DNA of 64,000 nt from NCBI RefSeq assembly GCF_964059015.1, contig NZ_OZ060383.1:496001-560000 (forward strand). Direction: 5' to 3'. Numbering within the stretch: position 1 is the first letter of the stretch; each line of letters begins with the position of its first letter. Of the stretch, positions 29,566 through 42,407 are shown in pieces. Position numbers and translations under genes: made by a program. The notes under the pieces were generated by a model. That model ran no database searches, had not been told where the DNA came from, and saw only the letters and a program-made list of their open reading frames with translations. The DNA comes from Buchnera aphidicola (Hyalopterus amygdali). GTDB taxonomy: Bacteria; Pseudomonadota; Gammaproteobacteria; Enterobacterales; Enterobacteriaceae.

Positions 29566-29895
29566 ATGTTCACTAAAAGTGGATTAGGAAATCTTATGAA
29601 ACAGGCACAACAAATGCAAGAAAAAATGGCTAAAATACAAGAAGAAATAGCTAAAATAGAAGTTACAGGAGAAGCAGGTGCTGGGTTAGTAAAAGTCACA
29701 ATGAATGGTGCACACAATTGTAAACGTGTAGAGGTAGATCCAAGTTTACTAAAAGATGATAAAGATATGCTAGAAGATCTAGCAGCTGCCGCTTTTAATG
29801 ATGCAGCCAGAAGAATATCTGAAGTTCAAAAGAAAAAAATGTCTTCTATATCTACAAGCATGAAAATGCCAACAGGATTAAATATACCATTATAA
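29566..29895 (+). CDS. ybaB: Nucleoid-associated protein YbaB (EbfC family)
   Basis: This is a small dimeric DNA-binding protein, 109 residues as in E. coli. It has N-terminal [20 protein letters not shown] forming the helix and [19 protein letters not shown] forming the sheet. It normally sits between dnaX and recR. Here dnaX is present and recR is absent, with htpG next after 115 bases. Its level of conservation is clearly above that of neighbours such as ppiD. Confidence 0.94.
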   Translation: MFTKSGLGNLMKQAQQMQEKMAKIQEEIAKIEVTGEAGAGLVKVTMNGAHNCKRVEVDPSLLKDDKDMLEDLAAAAFNDAARRISEVQKKKMSSISTSMKMPTGLNIPL

Positions 29896-30010
29896 ATATG
29901 GGCTACTCAACATAATATAAAAAATATATCGTCTATTTTATTGTTATCTAAAAAAATACTAAATTATTTTTTTAAAAAATACATTATTAAGTTTTAAAAG
30001 AGTTTGACAT

Positions 30011-31888
30011 ATGAACATACAAAAAAAAGAAGTATATAGCTTTCAGTCCGAAGTAAAGCAAATACTGCATCTAATGATTCATTCGTTATATTCAAATAAA
30101 GAGATATTTTTAAGAGAATTAATATCTAATGCATCAGATGCAATAGACAAATTAAGATTTCAATCTATATCAAATACAGAACTATATGAAAATGATAATA
30201 ACCTGAAAATTCAAATATCCATTAATAAATCTCAAAAAACTATAATTATTAGTGATAATGGTATTGGAATGACACGTCAAGATACAATTGAAAATTTAGG
30301 TACTATTGCTAAATCAGGAACCAAATCATTTTTAAAATCTTTAGAAAAAAAACAAAATAATATCAAAAATGAACTTATTGGAGAATTTGGCGTTGGTTTT
30401 TACTCATCTTTTATTGTATCAAGAAAGGTATCAGTAAGAACCAGATTAGCTGGCAGTAAATCTGATCAAGGTGTGTTATGGGAATCATCGGGAGAAGGAG
30501 AATACAACATTACTACAGTAATGAAAAAACAAAAAGGGACTGAAATTACTTTATTTTTAAAAAAGGAAGAAGAAGAATTTTTAGAATTATGGCGAATTCA
30601 AAATATAATTAGTAAATATTCTGATCATATTACTGTACCTATTCAAATACAAAAATATGACGAAAAAAATAAAACATATTTTTGGGAACAAATTAATAAA
30701 GCTACAGCATTATGGATACAAAATAAATCTTCTATCAGTGAAAAAGAATACCAAGACTTCTATAAGCACTTAACAAATGACCAAAATAATCCAATTTTTT
30801 GGAGTCATAATCATGTAGAGGGAATTAATGAATATATTAGTTTATTATTTATTCCTGAAAAAGCAGCTTGGGATATTTGGAATAGAGAAAATAAATATGG
30901 ATTAAAATTATATGTAAAACGTGTTTATATTATGGATAATGCTCAAGAATTTCTTCCAAACTATTTACGATTTATAAGAGGCTTAATAGATTCAAACCAT
31001 TTACCTCTAAATGTTTCTAGAGAAATATTACAAGATAATTCAATTACTCAAAATTTAAAAAAAGCTCTAATAAAAAGATCATTAAAAATGCTTGAAACAT
31101 TAGCAAAAAATGATGATAAAAAATATCAACAATTTTGGAATCAATTTGGATTAGTTTTAAAAGAAGGACCTGCAGAAGATAGCAAAAATTTAAATACAAT
31201 TATTAAACTTTTACGTTTTACATCAATTCAAAATAATACTTCTGAACAAACATTATCGCTAGAAAAATATATATCTAATATGCATCCAAATCAGGAAAAA
31301 ATATATTATATTACTGCAGATAGCTATACATCTGCAAAAAATAGTCCTCATTTAGAACTATTTAATAAGAAAAATATTGATGTATTATTACTCTCAGATA
31401 GAATTGATGAATGGATGATGAATTATATTACTGAATTTGAAGGAAAAAAAATTCAATCTATTAGTAAAGACGACGAATCTTTAAATAAATTAATTAAAGA
31501 AAAAGAAAAAAAACAAGAAACCTCAGTAGAAATAACAGAATTCTTAAAAAAAGCAAAAACAACTCTAGGCGAAAAAGTTAAATCAATTAGATTAACACAT
31601 CGATTAACAGATACTCCATGTATTGTTTTAAGCGATTCAAATGAAATGAGTACTCAAATGGCAAAACTATTTACTGCCGCTGGGCAAGCAGTTCCAGAAT
31701 TAAAATATATATTTGAAATAAATCCAAATCATGATTTGATAAAAAAAATATGCAAAATTAATGAAACTAAAAAATTTGATGAATGGATTAATTTTCTATT
31801 AGATCAAGCATTATTTGCTGAAAAAGGCAGTTTAGAAAATCCACACCAATTTATTTCTAGAATAAATAAATTAATTTTAGAACAATAA
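30011..31888 (+). CDS. htpG: Chaperone HtpG (Hsp90)
   Basis: HtpG is the bacterial Hsp90, an ATP-dependent dimeric chaperone. The 625 residues (624 in E. coli) show the GHKL ATP-binding domain with [24 protein letters not shown] and [14 protein letters not shown]. The middle domain has the catalytic-loop arginine in [11 protein letters not shown], and a C-terminal dimerisation domain follows. In E. coli htpG is a sigma-32 gene, but I could not find a convincing heat-shock promoter in the 115 bases upstream. Confidence 0.97.
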   Translation: MNIQKKEVYSFQSEVKQILHLMIHSLYSNKEIFLRELISNASDAIDKLRFQSISNTELYENDNNLKIQISINKSQKTIIISDNGIGMTRQDTIENLGTIAKSGTKSFLKSLEKKQNNIKNELIGEFGVGFYSSFIVSRKVSVRTRLAGSKSDQGVLWESSGEGEYNITTVMKKQKGTEITLFLKKEEEEFLELWRIQNIISKYSDHITVPIQIQKYDEKNKTYFWEQINKATALWIQNKSSISEKEYQDFYKHLTNDQNNPIFWSHNHVEGINEYISLLFIPEKAAWDIWNRENKYGLKLYVKRVYIMDNAQEFLPNYLRFIRGLIDSNHLPLNVSREILQDNSITQNLKKALIKRSLKMLETLAKNDDKKYQQFWNQFGLVLKEGPAEDSKNLNTIIKLLRFTSIQNNTSEQTLSLEKYISNMHPNQEKIYYITADSYTSAKNSPHLELFNKKNIDVLLLSDRIDEWMMNYITEFEGKKIQSISKDDESLNKLIKEKEKKQETSVEITEFLKKAKTTLGEKVKSIRLTHRLTDTPCIVLSDSNEMSTQMAKLFTAAGQAVPELKYIFEINPNHDLIKKICKINETKKFDEWINFLLDQALFAEKGSLENPHQFISRINKLILEQ

Positions 31889-31895
31889 AAAATAT

Positions 31896-31922
31896 GATTA
31901 CTACTTTTTTATAGTAGTAATC
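31896..31922 (+). terminator. Hairpin after htpG
   Basis: GATTACTACT (31896-31905) and AGTAGTAATC (31913-31922) form a perfect 10-bp stem with a T-rich 7-base loop, 8 bases after the htpG stop. No T run follows, so termination strength is uncertain. The symmetry would work on either strand. Confidence 0.55.
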
Positions 31923-31960
31923 CGACTATTATAACAAACAATTTTATTTAAAAAATAATT

Positions 31961-32602
31961 ATGCGTATTATTTTAATCGGTGCTCCAGCTAGTGGAAAGG
32001 GAACGCAAGCAAAACTTATTTCAGAAAAATACAACATTCCAAAAATATCAACAGGAGATATATTAAGAGAAAACATTCAAATTAATAATGAAATTGGAAA
32101 AAAAATACGTAATATTTTAAAAAATGGAGAATTAGTTTCCAATGAAATTGTATGTGAATTAATAAAAAAAAGAATTCAAAAAAAAGATTGTATTAATGGT
32201 TTTTTATTAGATGGTTTTCCAAGAACAAAAAAACAAGCTGAATATATATTCAATCTCAGAATAAAAATAGACTATATTTTGGAATTTATTGTACCTCATC
32301 AACTAATTTTAAAAAGAATATGTGGAAGAAGAGTACATATTCCATCTGGAAGAATTTATAATATACATTATAATCCACCTATAGAAGAAGGAAAAGATGA
32401 TATAACAAAAGAAAAATTACAGATTAGAGAGGATGATAAAAATGATATTGTAAAAAAAAGATTAGAAAATTACGAAGAAAATATTTATTCATTAACGCAA
32501 TATATTTCCAAAAAAAAGAACATAAAATACTTTCGGATTAATGGAAAAGAAAGTATTTTAAATATATACAAAAAAATAGAGACACTTCTTAATAAAGAAT
32601 AA
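31961..32602 (+). CDS. adk: Adenylate kinase
   Basis: Adk interconverts ATP plus AMP and two ADP. The 213 residues (214 in E. coli) begin with the P-loop GAPASGKGTQ (7-16). STGDILR follows for AMP binding and DGFPRTKKQAE for the core. A long LID domain starts at GRRVHIPSGRIYN. The LID lacks zinc-binding cysteines, as in other enterobacteria. It follows htpG as in E. coli. A tRNA-Arg gene lies just downstream on the other strand. Confidence 0.96.
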   Translation: MRIILIGAPASGKGTQAKLISEKYNIPKISTGDILRENIQINNEIGKKIRNILKNGELVSNEIVCELIKKRIQKKDCINGFLLDGFPRTKKQAEYIFNLRIKIDYILEFIVPHQLILKRICGRRVHIPSGRIYNIHYNPPIEEGKDDITKEKLQIREDDKNDIVKKRLENYEENIYSLTQYISKKKNIKYFRINGKESILNIYKKIETLLNKE

Positions 32603-32613
32603 AATATTTATTT

Positions 32614-32687
32614 TGCGTTCTACAGGATTCGAACCTGTGACCTACGGCTTAGAAGGCCGTTGCTCTATCCAGCTGAGCTAAGAACGC
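32614..32687 (-). tRNA. tRNA-Arg (anticodon UCU)
   Basis: The 74-base cloverleaf has acceptor stem GCGTTCT paired with AGAACGC, the TAGCTCAGCTGGATAGAGC D arm, anticodon TCT in CTTCTAA, and the TTCGAATCC T loop. It reads AGA and AGG codons, the favoured arginine codons in such an A+T-rich genome. The 3' CCA is not encoded, so it depends on tRNA nucleotidyltransferase. Confidence 0.95.
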
Positions 32688-32790
32688 ATAATTAAATAAA
32701 TTAAAATTTAACACTAAAACAATATATATGCAACTAAATTAATACTAATATCCTATTAAATATAAAACAAATAAAACGAGCTATAAAATA

Positions 32791-33651
32791 ATGGCAGCAA
32801 TAATTATAAATGGAAATAAAATAGCAAAAAAAATAGAAATTAAAATTTTAAAAAAAGTAGAAAAAAGAAAAAAAGATAAAAAAAGAGTTCCAGGATTAGC
32901 AGTAATTCTAATAGGAAATAATCCTGCTTCTGAAATTTACGTAAAAAGAAAAATATTAGCATGTAAAAATGTAGGTTTTTTTTCTCAGTACTGGAATTTC
33001 CCTTGCGACATTAACGAAAAAAAAATACTAGATTTAATTGAAAAATTAAATAACGATATCAATATAGATGGAATTTTAGTACAATTACCACTACCTGAGC
33101 AAATAAATTATTATAAAATTTTTAGCAGTATTCGACCCGAGAAAGATGTAGATGGTTTCCACCCCTATAATACTGGCTCTTTATGTCAAAGAAACCCACA
33201 TTTACGAGCTTGTACACCTAAAGGGATTATGACAATGCTAAATTATAAAAAAATTGAAACTCATGGATTACATGCAGTTATGGTTGGTGCTTCTAATATA
33301 GTAGGTAGACCTATGAGCATGGAACTACTATTAGCAGGATGTACAACTACAGTTACACATAGATTTACTAAAAAATTAAAATTTCATATTAAAAATGCGG
33401 ATATGTTAATTGTAGCAATTGGTCGGCCAAATTTTTTACACGGAGATTGGATTAAAGAAGGTGCTATAGTGATAGACGTAGGGATTAATAAATTAAAAAA
33501 TGGATCTATAGTGGGTGATGTAGATTTTTATTCTGCATATTTAAAAGCATCTTATATTACACCTGTTCCAGGAGGGGTTGGTCCAATGACGGTAATAACA
33601 TTATTACAAAATACGATGGAAGCATGTGAAAAATATCATGATAATCAGTAG
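32791..33651 (+). CDS. folD: Bifunctional methylenetetrahydrofolate dehydrogenase/cyclohydrolase
   Basis: FolD interconverts methylene-, methenyl- and formyl-tetrahydrofolate and supplies the formyl group that Fmt places on initiator tRNA. The 286 residues (288 in E. coli) show SEIYVKRK with the catalytic tyrosine and lysine near 50-55, [19 protein letters not shown], the NADP-binding [10 protein letters not shown] and C-terminal [11 protein letters not shown]. Its stop is 14 bases from the stop of the convergent cysS. Confidence 0.96.
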   Translation: MAAIIINGNKIAKKIEIKILKKVEKRKKDKKRVPGLAVILIGNNPASEIYVKRKILACKNVGFFSQYWNFPCDINEKKILDLIEKLNNDINIDGILVQLPLPEQINYYKIFSSIRPEKDVDGFHPYNTGSLCQRNPHLRACTPKGIMTMLNYKKIETHGLHAVMVGASNIVGRPMSMELLLAGCTTTVTHRFTKKLKFHIKNADMLIVAIGRPNFLHGDWIKEGAIVIDVGINKLKNGSIVGDVDFYSAYLKASYITPVPGGVGPMTVITLLQNTMEACEKYHDNQ

Positions 33652-33665
33652 TATAAAAAAATATT

Positions 33666-35060
33666 TTATTTTTTACGTCGCCATAATGTTTTATTAGGAA
33701 AATCTTCTAAAATGACATTTAATTTCGTTAATTTATTACGTAATTCATCAGCTTTTGCCCATAAATTAGATTTTCTAGCATCATTTCGTTTTTTAATTAA
33801 CATCTCAATTTTTTTTATAGTTTCTTCATCAAAAAATGATTTTTTTTGTAGAAAGTCTTTTGGTTTTTTTAATAAAATACCTAAACAATTACCTAATTTT
33901 TTTAATTTAAAAGATAAAAAATTTGATTTAGATGTATTTATTCTTTTTAAATAATTAATTTTTCGACACATTTTAAATAAAATAGATAATGCTTGAGGTG
34001 TATTAAAATCATTATTAAGAGCGCTGTAAAAATCTACTTCAAAAACATTTTCACCATCGTCTAAATTAAATAACGGGTTTGTATTATATAATGTAATATA
34101 TAAATATTCTAATGATATCTGAGATTTTTTTAAATTCTCTTCAGAATAATAAATGGGATGTCTATAATGAGTAGACAAGAAAAAAAAACGCAAAACTTCA
34201 GGATCATAATTTAATAAAATATCTTTTAAAAAAAAAGAATTACCTAAAGATTTAGACATTTTTTGATTTTTTATTATTACTAATCCCACATGCATCCAAA
34301 ATCGTACTTTAAATTTACTATTTACACATCTTGATTGAGACATTTCATTTTCATGATGAGGAAAAAGAAGATCTGCACCACCTCCATGAATATCTATCTC
34401 ATCTTGAAAAAAAGAATTAGTAATAGCTGTGCACTCAATGTGCCAACCGGGACGTCCTTTACCCCAAGGAGACTCCCAAAATATTTTTTCTTCTTTTTTA
34501 GATTTTTTCCAAAGAACAAAGTCTAATGGGTTTTCTTTCATTTTATTGAAAATAGCACGTTTTCCAGACATGAGTGTATCTAAGTATTGACCAGATAAAG
34601 TACCATAATATTTATCACTTTTTATTGAAAAAATTACATCGCCATTATCACTAACATAAGCATGTCTATTACATATTAATATTTCAATAATTTTAATAAT
34701 TTTACTAATATAATTAGTAACACGTGGTTCTTCATCAGGAATAAGCAGACCTAATAACAAAAAATCTTGTTTCATTTCTCTTATCATAGAATTAGTAAAA
34801 TCATTAATATTAACTTTTTCTTTTAGTGATTTTAAAATAATTTTATCATCAACATCTGTAATATTACGAACGTATTTAACTTTAAATCCAACAAAACGTA
34901 AATAACGTACTATTAAATCAAAAACAACAAAAGTGCGAGCATGACCAATATGACAGAAGTCATATACAGTAACTCCACAAACATATAAATTAATTGTTTT
35001 ATTTTTAATAAGTATAAAACTTTCTTTTTTACAAGTTGATGAATTAAAAATTTTTAACAT
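33666..35060 (-). CDS. cysS: Cysteine-tRNA ligase
   Basis: This class I synthetase charges tRNA-Cys. The 464 residues (461 in E. coli) have the zinc cysteine C28 in YVCGVTVYD, the HIGH signature at 37-40, the further zinc-site segment WHIECTAI with the [14 protein letters not shown] region, and the KMSKSLGN loop near 267-274. The N terminus [12 protein letters not shown] matches the family. It is transcribed toward folD, as part of the E. coli-like 12-minute neighbourhood. Confidence 0.96.
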   Translation of the reverse strand: MLKIFNSSTCKKESFILIKNKTINLYVCGVTVYDFCHIGHARTFVVFDLIVRYLRFVGFKVKYVRNITDVDDKIILKSLKEKVNINDFTNSMIREMKQDFLLLGLLIPDEEPRVTNYISKIIKIIEILICNRHAYVSDNGDVIFSIKSDKYYGTLSGQYLDTLMSGKRAIFNKMKENPLDFVLWKKSKKEEKIFWESPWGKGRPGWHIECTAITNSFFQDEIDIHGGGADLLFPHHENEMSQSRCVNSKFKVRFWMHVGLVIIKNQKMSKSLGNSFFLKDILLNYDPEVLRFFFLSTHYRHPIYYSEENLKKSQISLEYLYITLYNTNPLFNLDDGENVFEVDFYSALNNDFNTPQALSILFKMCRKINYLKRINTSKSNFLSFKLKKLGNCLGILLKKPKDFLQKKSFFDEETIKKIEMLIKKRNDARKSNLWAKADELRNKLTKLNVILEDFPNKTLWRRKK

Positions 35061-35329
35061 AATTATCTCATAAAAATATTCAAAAAAAATTTATTATTTT
35101 CTATACAAGCAATATGCTAAACTAATAAAATATATTTATATCTATTTTTTAAAAAAATTGCGTGCTATATTTTATATTACTTATAAATAAAGATAACTAA
35201 TATTAGTTCTATTCGTATAGCAACATTTAAAAAAAACAATTTTTTTTAAGCATATTTTTATATATTATGTCATAGTGATAAAAAAAACAATTGTATTTAT
35301 ATAATTTAAAATAAAACCAGGATTAATTA

Positions 35330-35593
35330 ATGAAGACAAAATTACGAGAAATGTTAAAATTCCCTTGTTTTTTTACTTATAAGATCATTGGTTTAGCACA
35401 ACCTGAACTTATTGATCAAATAATAAAAGTCATTCAAATTCAGATTCCTGGAGATTATACGCCTCAAGTCAAATCAAGTAATAGAGGAAATTATCTTTCT
35501 GTTTCAATTACTATATGCGCAAAGAATTTTGAACAAATTGAAATGTTATATCATGATATCAGTAAAATAAATATTGTTAGAATGGTTTTATAA
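35330..35593 (+). CDS. ybeD: YbeD family protein (DUF493)
   Basis: This is a small protein of 87 residues, the same length as E. coli YbeD, with [19 protein letters not shown] and [21 protein letters not shown]. It has an ACT-like ferredoxin fold in the family, but its function is not established. In E. coli ybeD precedes lipB and lipA and is near cspE. Here cspE is kept beside it and the lip genes are not present next to it. Confidence 0.9.
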   Translation: MKTKLREMLKFPCFFTYKIIGLAQPELIDQIIKVIQIQIPGDYTPQVKSSNRGNYLSVSITICAKNFEQIEMLYHDISKINIVRMVL

Positions 35594-35621
35594 AATAAAA
35601 AAATTTTATTAAATCTTACAT

Positions 35622-35647
35622 AGTACAGCTCGATGAAGAGCCGTACT
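35622..35647. terminator. Shared hairpin between ybeD and cspE
   Basis: AGTAC-A-GCTC and GAGC-C-GTACT form a 9-bp stem with one internal A.C mismatch and a 6-base loop, between two convergent genes. An A run follows on the plus strand and a T run lies on the far side for the minus strand only within a few bases, so direction is unclear. It may serve both transcripts. Confidence 0.5.
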
Positions 35648-35688
35648 AAAAAAGATTTTTATTTTTTAGTTAAAAAATAAAATAAAAT

Positions 35689-35898
35689 CTATAAACTAAT
35701 AACATTAGCAGCAGATGGCCCTTTTGCCCCCTCAGTAATTTCAAATTCCACACTTTGACCTTCTGCTAAAGTTTTAAACCCATTACTTTGTATAGCTGAG
35801 AAGTGAACAAATACATCTTTACTTCCATCTTCTGGGGTAATAAAACCAAACCCTTTAGACTCATTAAACCACTTAACATTACCTTTAATCTTGGACAT
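35689..35898 (-). CDS. cspE: Cold shock-like protein CspE
   Basis: This 69-residue cold-shock domain binds single-stranded RNA and DNA through RNP1 ([11 protein letters not shown]) and RNP2 (VFVHFSAI). The C-terminal [16 protein letters not shown] and the N-terminal [15 protein letters not shown] fit CspE better than CspC, and the position beside ybeD matches E. coli cspE. The coding sequence is nearly unchanged relative to the free-living family. A leader of unknown extent lies within the upstream 270 bases. Confidence 0.93.
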   Translation of the reverse strand: MSKIKGNVKWFNESKGFGFITPEDGSKDVFVHFSAIQSNGFKTLAEGQSVEFEITEGAKGPSAANVISL

Positions 35899-36168
35899 CT
35901 ATATTACCTTCACATGAAAAAAATATACTGAATTGAAAAAACTCAATAAAAAAATTATAAATGATTTTTATGGTAAAAAAAATAAAAAATCAAAAATAAT
36001 AGAAAATTTTTAATAGATTAACATGTAAATCTATTGTTAGCTAGAAAGTAATTTGTTTTAAACGAAGAATATTTATTCCAACAAAAAAATTTTTATGCTA
36101 ACTTAAAAAGTTAAATTATTTTTAGATATATTTAAAATAATCAACTTTATATTTTTAAGATTTTTTTA
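35899..36168. other. Intergenic region between cspE and the 5S terminator
   Basis: These A+T-rich bases lie upstream of cspE and must carry its promoter. A TATAAT sequence on the minus strand at 35954-35959 is a possible -10, without a clear -35. The expected long cold-shock leader cannot be delimited by eye. I see no gene. Confidence 0.4.
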
Positions 36169-36210
36169 AAATACAAAAAAACCCGAAAAAATTCGGGTTT
36201 TTTTGTATTT
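36169..36210 (-). terminator. Terminator of the 23S-5S rRNA operon
   Basis: A perfect inverted repeat of 19 bp with an A4 loop runs from AAATACA7CCCGAA to its complement. CCCGAA/TTCGGG gives a G/C core and the T7 tract follows it on either strand. It begins directly at the 3' end of 5S rRNA. It is symmetric, so it would also stop transcription coming from the plus strand. Confidence 0.9.
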
Positions 36211-36328
36211 GCCTGGCTAGTACCTACTCTCACACGGGGAGACCCCGTACTACCATTGGCGTGATAGCGTTTCACTTCTGAGTTCGAAATGGATTCAGGT
36301 GGTACCACTACACTATTTTTACCAGGCA
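36210..36328 (-). rRNA. rrf: 5S ribosomal RNA
   Basis: The 119-base minus-strand sequence starts TGCCTGG and ends CCAGGCA, pairing as helix I. It contains the CGAACTCAGAAGTGAAACGC loop B and C region and GTGTGAGAGTAGGTA near the 3' end. It is close to E. coli 5S throughout. It lies 95 bases downstream of 23S with no tRNA in between. Ends are estimated from the terminal helix. Confidence 0.95.
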
Positions 36329-36404
36329 TTAATAATGCTATTATAATATATATATATTAATACAACAAAGAATTCAGTAAAACAAGCTTTTATATTTTTT
36401 ATAT

Positions 36405-39363
<2,959 letters not shown>

Positions 39364-39493
39364 TAAAATATAATTTATATACTTGTTTTCCGAATTTTTA
39401 AAGAGCTTTTTAAAAAACACATTTTTTTAATGTTTGTAAATAATAACACAACAATTTAAATTAGTATACAATATTTTTTAAATAATTTTTTAT

Positions 39494-39565
39494 CGTCCCC
39501 TAGGGGATTTGAACCCCTGTTGCCGCCGTGAAAGGGCGATGTCCTGACCTCTAGACGAAGGGGAC
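39494..39565 (-). tRNA. tRNA-Glu (anticodon UUC)
   Basis: The 72-base cloverleaf has acceptor GTCCCCT paired with AGGGGAC, anticodon TTC in CCTTTCACGG, and TTCAAATCC in the T loop. It is very close to E. coli tRNA-Glu, with one base fewer in the D loop. The CCA end is not encoded. It is 151 bases upstream of 23S in the same direction, as in spacer tRNAs of enterobacterial rRNA operons, and is probably cotranscribed with it. Confidence 0.95.
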
Positions 39566-39745
39566 ATTAATATTTAAATTTTTTTGTTTTAAAAATTAAA
39601 TTTATTTAGAACATATTAGTATTAAATAATACAGATCGAAAAAAAAGAGTCAAGTATTTTCTTACATATTAGAAAAATAATATATAAAATATATATTTTA
39701 TAAAAATGAAAAAATATTTAGTATTTTTTTATAATTTTAATTAAT

Positions 39746-40567
39746 CTATTTTTTATTTAAAATATTAATAATATAATCTGTATCAGGAAGAACATTGTGC
39801 CATTCTAAAAAAGAATAAGCTGCTTGGAATACTAACATACCTATTCCATTAGAAATGTATTTTCCTCCTATTCCAGAACACCAATTAATAAATGGAGTTT
39901 TTTTCAAACCATAATTCATATCATAAAAAAACGTTTTATCAGATAAAAAAGATGATGGTAGAAAAATTTTTTTTTCAATATTTCTAGATATAGCATTAAT
40001 TACTAAATCAAAGTGTTTATTTTTAAAAATCTTGTCTTGAAAAAAAAATATTTTTCCATAATTTTTAAATTGTTCAACTAAATTCACAGCATTTAAAACA
40101 GTTCTATTTAAAATATAAACTGAACATCCTAATGATAAAAGTGGTAAAAGAACTCCTTTTACAGCTCCTCCTGCACCAAGAATTAATATAGAAAAATTTT
40201 TTTTAATAAATTTTAATCTAAGCAAATCAGATAATAATCCTATACCATCCGTATTATCTCCTAAAATATATTTATTGTTTATTTTTTTTAATGTATTTAC
40301 AGATTGAGCAATTTTAGCCCTTTTAGTTAATTTATTAGAAAAAAAATAGGCTTCTTTTTTAAATGGAGCTGTTACATTAGCACCTTGAATATTTTTTTTA
40401 AAAAAGACAGATACTAATGAAGAAAATTTTCCTATTGGAATATTAACAGATTTATAGATGTGTAAAATACCTGTTTGTTTTGAAAAAAAATCATGAATCT
40501 TAGGAGATTGACTATGATCAATAGGATTACCAAACAGGGCATAATTAAACTTTTCAAGTTTATGCAT
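39746..40567 (-). CDS. aroE: Shikimate dehydrogenase
   Basis: AroE reduces 3-dehydroshikimate with NADPH in the pathway to aromatic amino acids, which the symbiont supplies to its host. The 273 residues (272 in E. coli) show GNPIDHSQSPKIH, the catalytic lysine in NVTAPFKKEA near 65-70, NTDGIGLL with the catalytic aspartate near 105, and the nucleotide-binding GAGGAVKGVLLPL. Its start overlaps the tsaC stop by 8 bases. Downstream are tRNA-Glu and the 23S gene. Confidence 0.95.
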   Translation of the reverse strand: MHKLEKFNYALFGNPIDHSQSPKIHDFFSKQTGILHIYKSVNIPIGKFSSLVSVFFKKNIQGANVTAPFKKEAYFFSNKLTKRAKIAQSVNTLKKINNKYILGDNTDGIGLLSDLLRLKFIKKNFSILILGAGGAVKGVLLPLLSLGCSVYILNRTVLNAVNLVEQFKNYGKIFFFQDKIFKNKHFDLVINAISRNIEKKIFLPSSFLSDKTFFYDMNYGLKKTPFINWCSGIGGKYISNGIGMLVFQAAYSFLEWHNVLPDTDYIINILNKK

Positions 40568-41132
40568 AACGAATTAATTTTCCATTAATAATATTAATTA
40601 TTTTAGAAGGATTACGTTCGTTTCCTATATCACCATACAATATTGGGAAATCCTTACCAAAATTTTGAAATACTTCTTCTCGAGTATAACATGGCGATAA
40701 ATTTGAAAAATTAGCACTAGTAGATACTAATGCTTTTCCAAAAATATTACATAGCTTAATTATACCTAAATGAGCACTAATTCTTACAGCGATAGTATTA
40801 AATTCACCAGTTAACCAATATGGAACAGATATTTTAGCAGGAACAACAAATGTAAATGGTCCAGGCCAACAAGAAAACATATTCTTTTTCTGTTGTACTG
40901 ACAATTTTTCTTCATCAATATATAATTTTATTTGATTATAATTTGAAGCAACTAATATTAGTCCTTTTTTCATACTTCTTTTTTTTAAATTTAATAAGTC
41001 TTTAATCGCATTTTTACTGGAAGGATCACATCCTAAACCAAACATCGATTCAGTAGGATATGCAATAATTTTTTTATTATATAAAATTTGTATACATCGA
41101 ATTAATGAACTTAAAAAATAATTTGTACTCAT
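40560..41132 (-). CDS. tsaC: Threonylcarbamoyl-AMP synthase
   Basis: TsaC makes threonylcarbamoyl adenylate for the essential t6A37 modification of tRNAs that read ANN codons. I start at the ATG at 41132 (190 residues, the E. coli length). A GAG lies 9 bases upstream, while the in-frame ATG at 41141 has no room for a site. Motifs are IIAYPTESMFGLGCDP, KKGLILVASN, CWPGPFTFV and LVSTSANFS. It belongs to the tsaC-aroE pair. smg, which lies upstream in E. coli, survives only as a pseudogene. Confidence 0.93.
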   Translation of the reverse strand: MSTNYFLSSLIRCIQILYNKKIIAYPTESMFGLGCDPSSKNAIKDLLNLKKRSMKKGLILVASNYNQIKLYIDEEKLSVQQKKNMFSCWPGPFTFVVPAKISVPYWLTGEFNTIAVRISAHLGIIKLCNIFGKALVSTSANFSNLSPCYTREEVFQNFGKDFPILYGDIGNERNPSKIINIINGKLIRYA

Positions 41133-41243
41133 TAAAAACATCTCATAATGAAATTTATTTTAAATAATATTATACAAATTTAGAAAAATTTTTTAAATAA
41201 AATAATAATTTTTTCAAATTTTAAAAAAGCTACTCTACTGCCT

Positions 41244-41459
41244 GAAATATAGAATAAAAGTATTAAGATAATTAATTTTAAATCTATAAAATTTAATTTA
41301 CTAAAAAGCTAATTCTATAATTTTTTTAATAATTATTTTTTATATATCTAACTTTAATATTTCTATATATTCTAAAAATAATATAAAATTACGACAATTA
41401 GAATTTATTTTTATAAATACCTATTGAACATAAATACGAATTGCAAAATAGTTTAAAAC
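41244..41459 (-). pseudogene. smg: smg pseudogene (eroded)
   Basis: One minus-strand frame reads IRIYVQ, stop, VFIKINSNCRNFILFLE, then YIEILKLDI. It aligns without gaps to E. coli Smg MRIY...SCRGFLLFLEQIQVLNLET: eleven codons separate RIY and CR in both. Further on, KIIIKKIIELAF aligns with EMVIERVLALDT. Four in-frame stops interrupt it (TAG at 41421-41423, TAA at 41340-41342, then TAG and TAA near 41298-41303). The N-terminal half is unrecognisable to me. Smg is a protein of unknown role located between dprA and tsaC in E. coli, exactly this position and strand. Confidence 0.8.
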
Positions 41460-41702
41460 TGAGATAATTAAAAAAATAATATTTTTTTATAAGATGACTA
41501 TATATTGTTTAAACTAGATAAAGAATTATAAATATTTTTTAATTAAAAATTTATATTTGATGAACAATTAGTTAAATTTTTTTAATCGATAAAAAATTAC
41601 ATCCTCCATTAATTTTTAAAAACCCTGCATTTTAATAAAAAATTCTATATAAAAAAACTTAATATTAATATATTTAAAAAATTTTTATATTTCCAAAATA
41701 AA

Positions 41703-41733
41703 ATGTTGTATTCATACTTAATTAATACAACAT
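41703..41733. repeat. Orphan inverted repeat (terminator-like on the minus strand)
   Basis: ATGTTGTATT (41703-41712) and AATACAACAT (41724-41733) are perfect complements around an 11-base loop. On the minus strand the stem is followed by TTTATTTT. No intact minus-strand gene lies upstream of it, since def on the other strand starts at 41871. It may be the relic of a lost gene's terminator or a two-sided regulatory site. Confidence 0.55.
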
Positions 41734-41870
41734 AAATTTTAATTCAATAAAATTAATTTATAATAATTACATGTTTTTTTAAAAATTATAAAAAGAACTA
41801 AAAGTTAACTTTTAATTATAATAAAAAAGTTTATACTAATATATAAAATTAAATTATTTACTTTAAATAT

Positions 41871-42380
41871 ATGTCTGTTTTAAAAATATTACACTATCCT
41901 GATAAACGACTAAGAATCGTTGCTAAACCAATTAAAATAATTGATAAAGTAATATACGAAATTGCAAATGATATGATAGATACAATGATTCAAGAAGAAG
42001 GTATTGGTTTAGCAGCAACTCAAATAAATATTCAATTACAAATTATTGTAATCAACAAAATTATTGAAAAAAACGACAACTTAATCCTAATTAATCCAAA
42101 AATAATTCAAAAAAGAGGACACGTAAGTATTGAAGAAGGGTGTTTATCAATTCCAGATTATCGTGCTTTTATACCTCGTTTTGATTATATTAAAGTACAA
42201 GCTATAAATATTAAAGGGGAAGAAATAGAAATAGAAGCAGACTCTATTCTTTCTATTTGTATACAACATGAAATAGATCACTTAAAAGGCAAACTATTTA
42301 TTGATTATCTTTCTAAATTTAAAAAAGAAAGATTATTAAAAAAAATTAATAAAACCAAAAGAAGAAATAATAAAATTTAA
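41871..42380 (+). CDS. def: Peptide deformylase
   Basis: Def removes the formyl group from the N terminus of nascent proteins. The 169 residues equal the E. coli length. All three metal-site motifs are present: GIGLAATQ near residue 45, EEGCLSIP with the cysteine ligand near 90, and QHEIDHLKG with both histidine ligands and the catalytic glutamate near 133. fmt follows after 27 bases, so formylation and deformylation are encoded together. Confidence 0.97.
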   Translation: MSVLKILHYPDKRLRIVAKPIKIIDKVIYEIANDMIDTMIQEEGIGLAATQINIQLQIIVINKIIEKNDNLILINPKIIQKRGHVSIEEGCLSIPDYRAFIPRFDYIKVQAINIKGEEIEIEADSILSICIQHEIDHLKGKLFIDYLSKFKKERLLKKINKTKRRNNKI

Positions 42381-42407
42381 AAAAGGGGAAATAAGGAAAT
42401 AATAAAA

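Larger units (their letters stand above)
41142..41870. other. Decayed intergenic region between tsaC and def
   Basis: These 729 extremely A+T-rich bases form one of the longest stretches in the window without an intact gene. In E. coli this interval holds yrdD, smg and dprA on the tsaC strand. I can recognise an eroded smg (41244-41459) and a strong inverted repeat (41703-41733). The rest shows no convincing similarity in any frame. Promoters for def-fmt and tsaC-aroE must lie here but are not distinct. Confidence 0.7.

Noticed and set aside
29896-30010. Heat-shock promoter for htpG
   Set aside because: No CTTGAAA-like element with a C-rich -10 at proper spacing could be found in the gap.
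35061-35329. Remnant gene in the cysS-ybeD divergent interval
   Set aside because: The 269 bases show no alignable codons. They probably hold only the two promoters.
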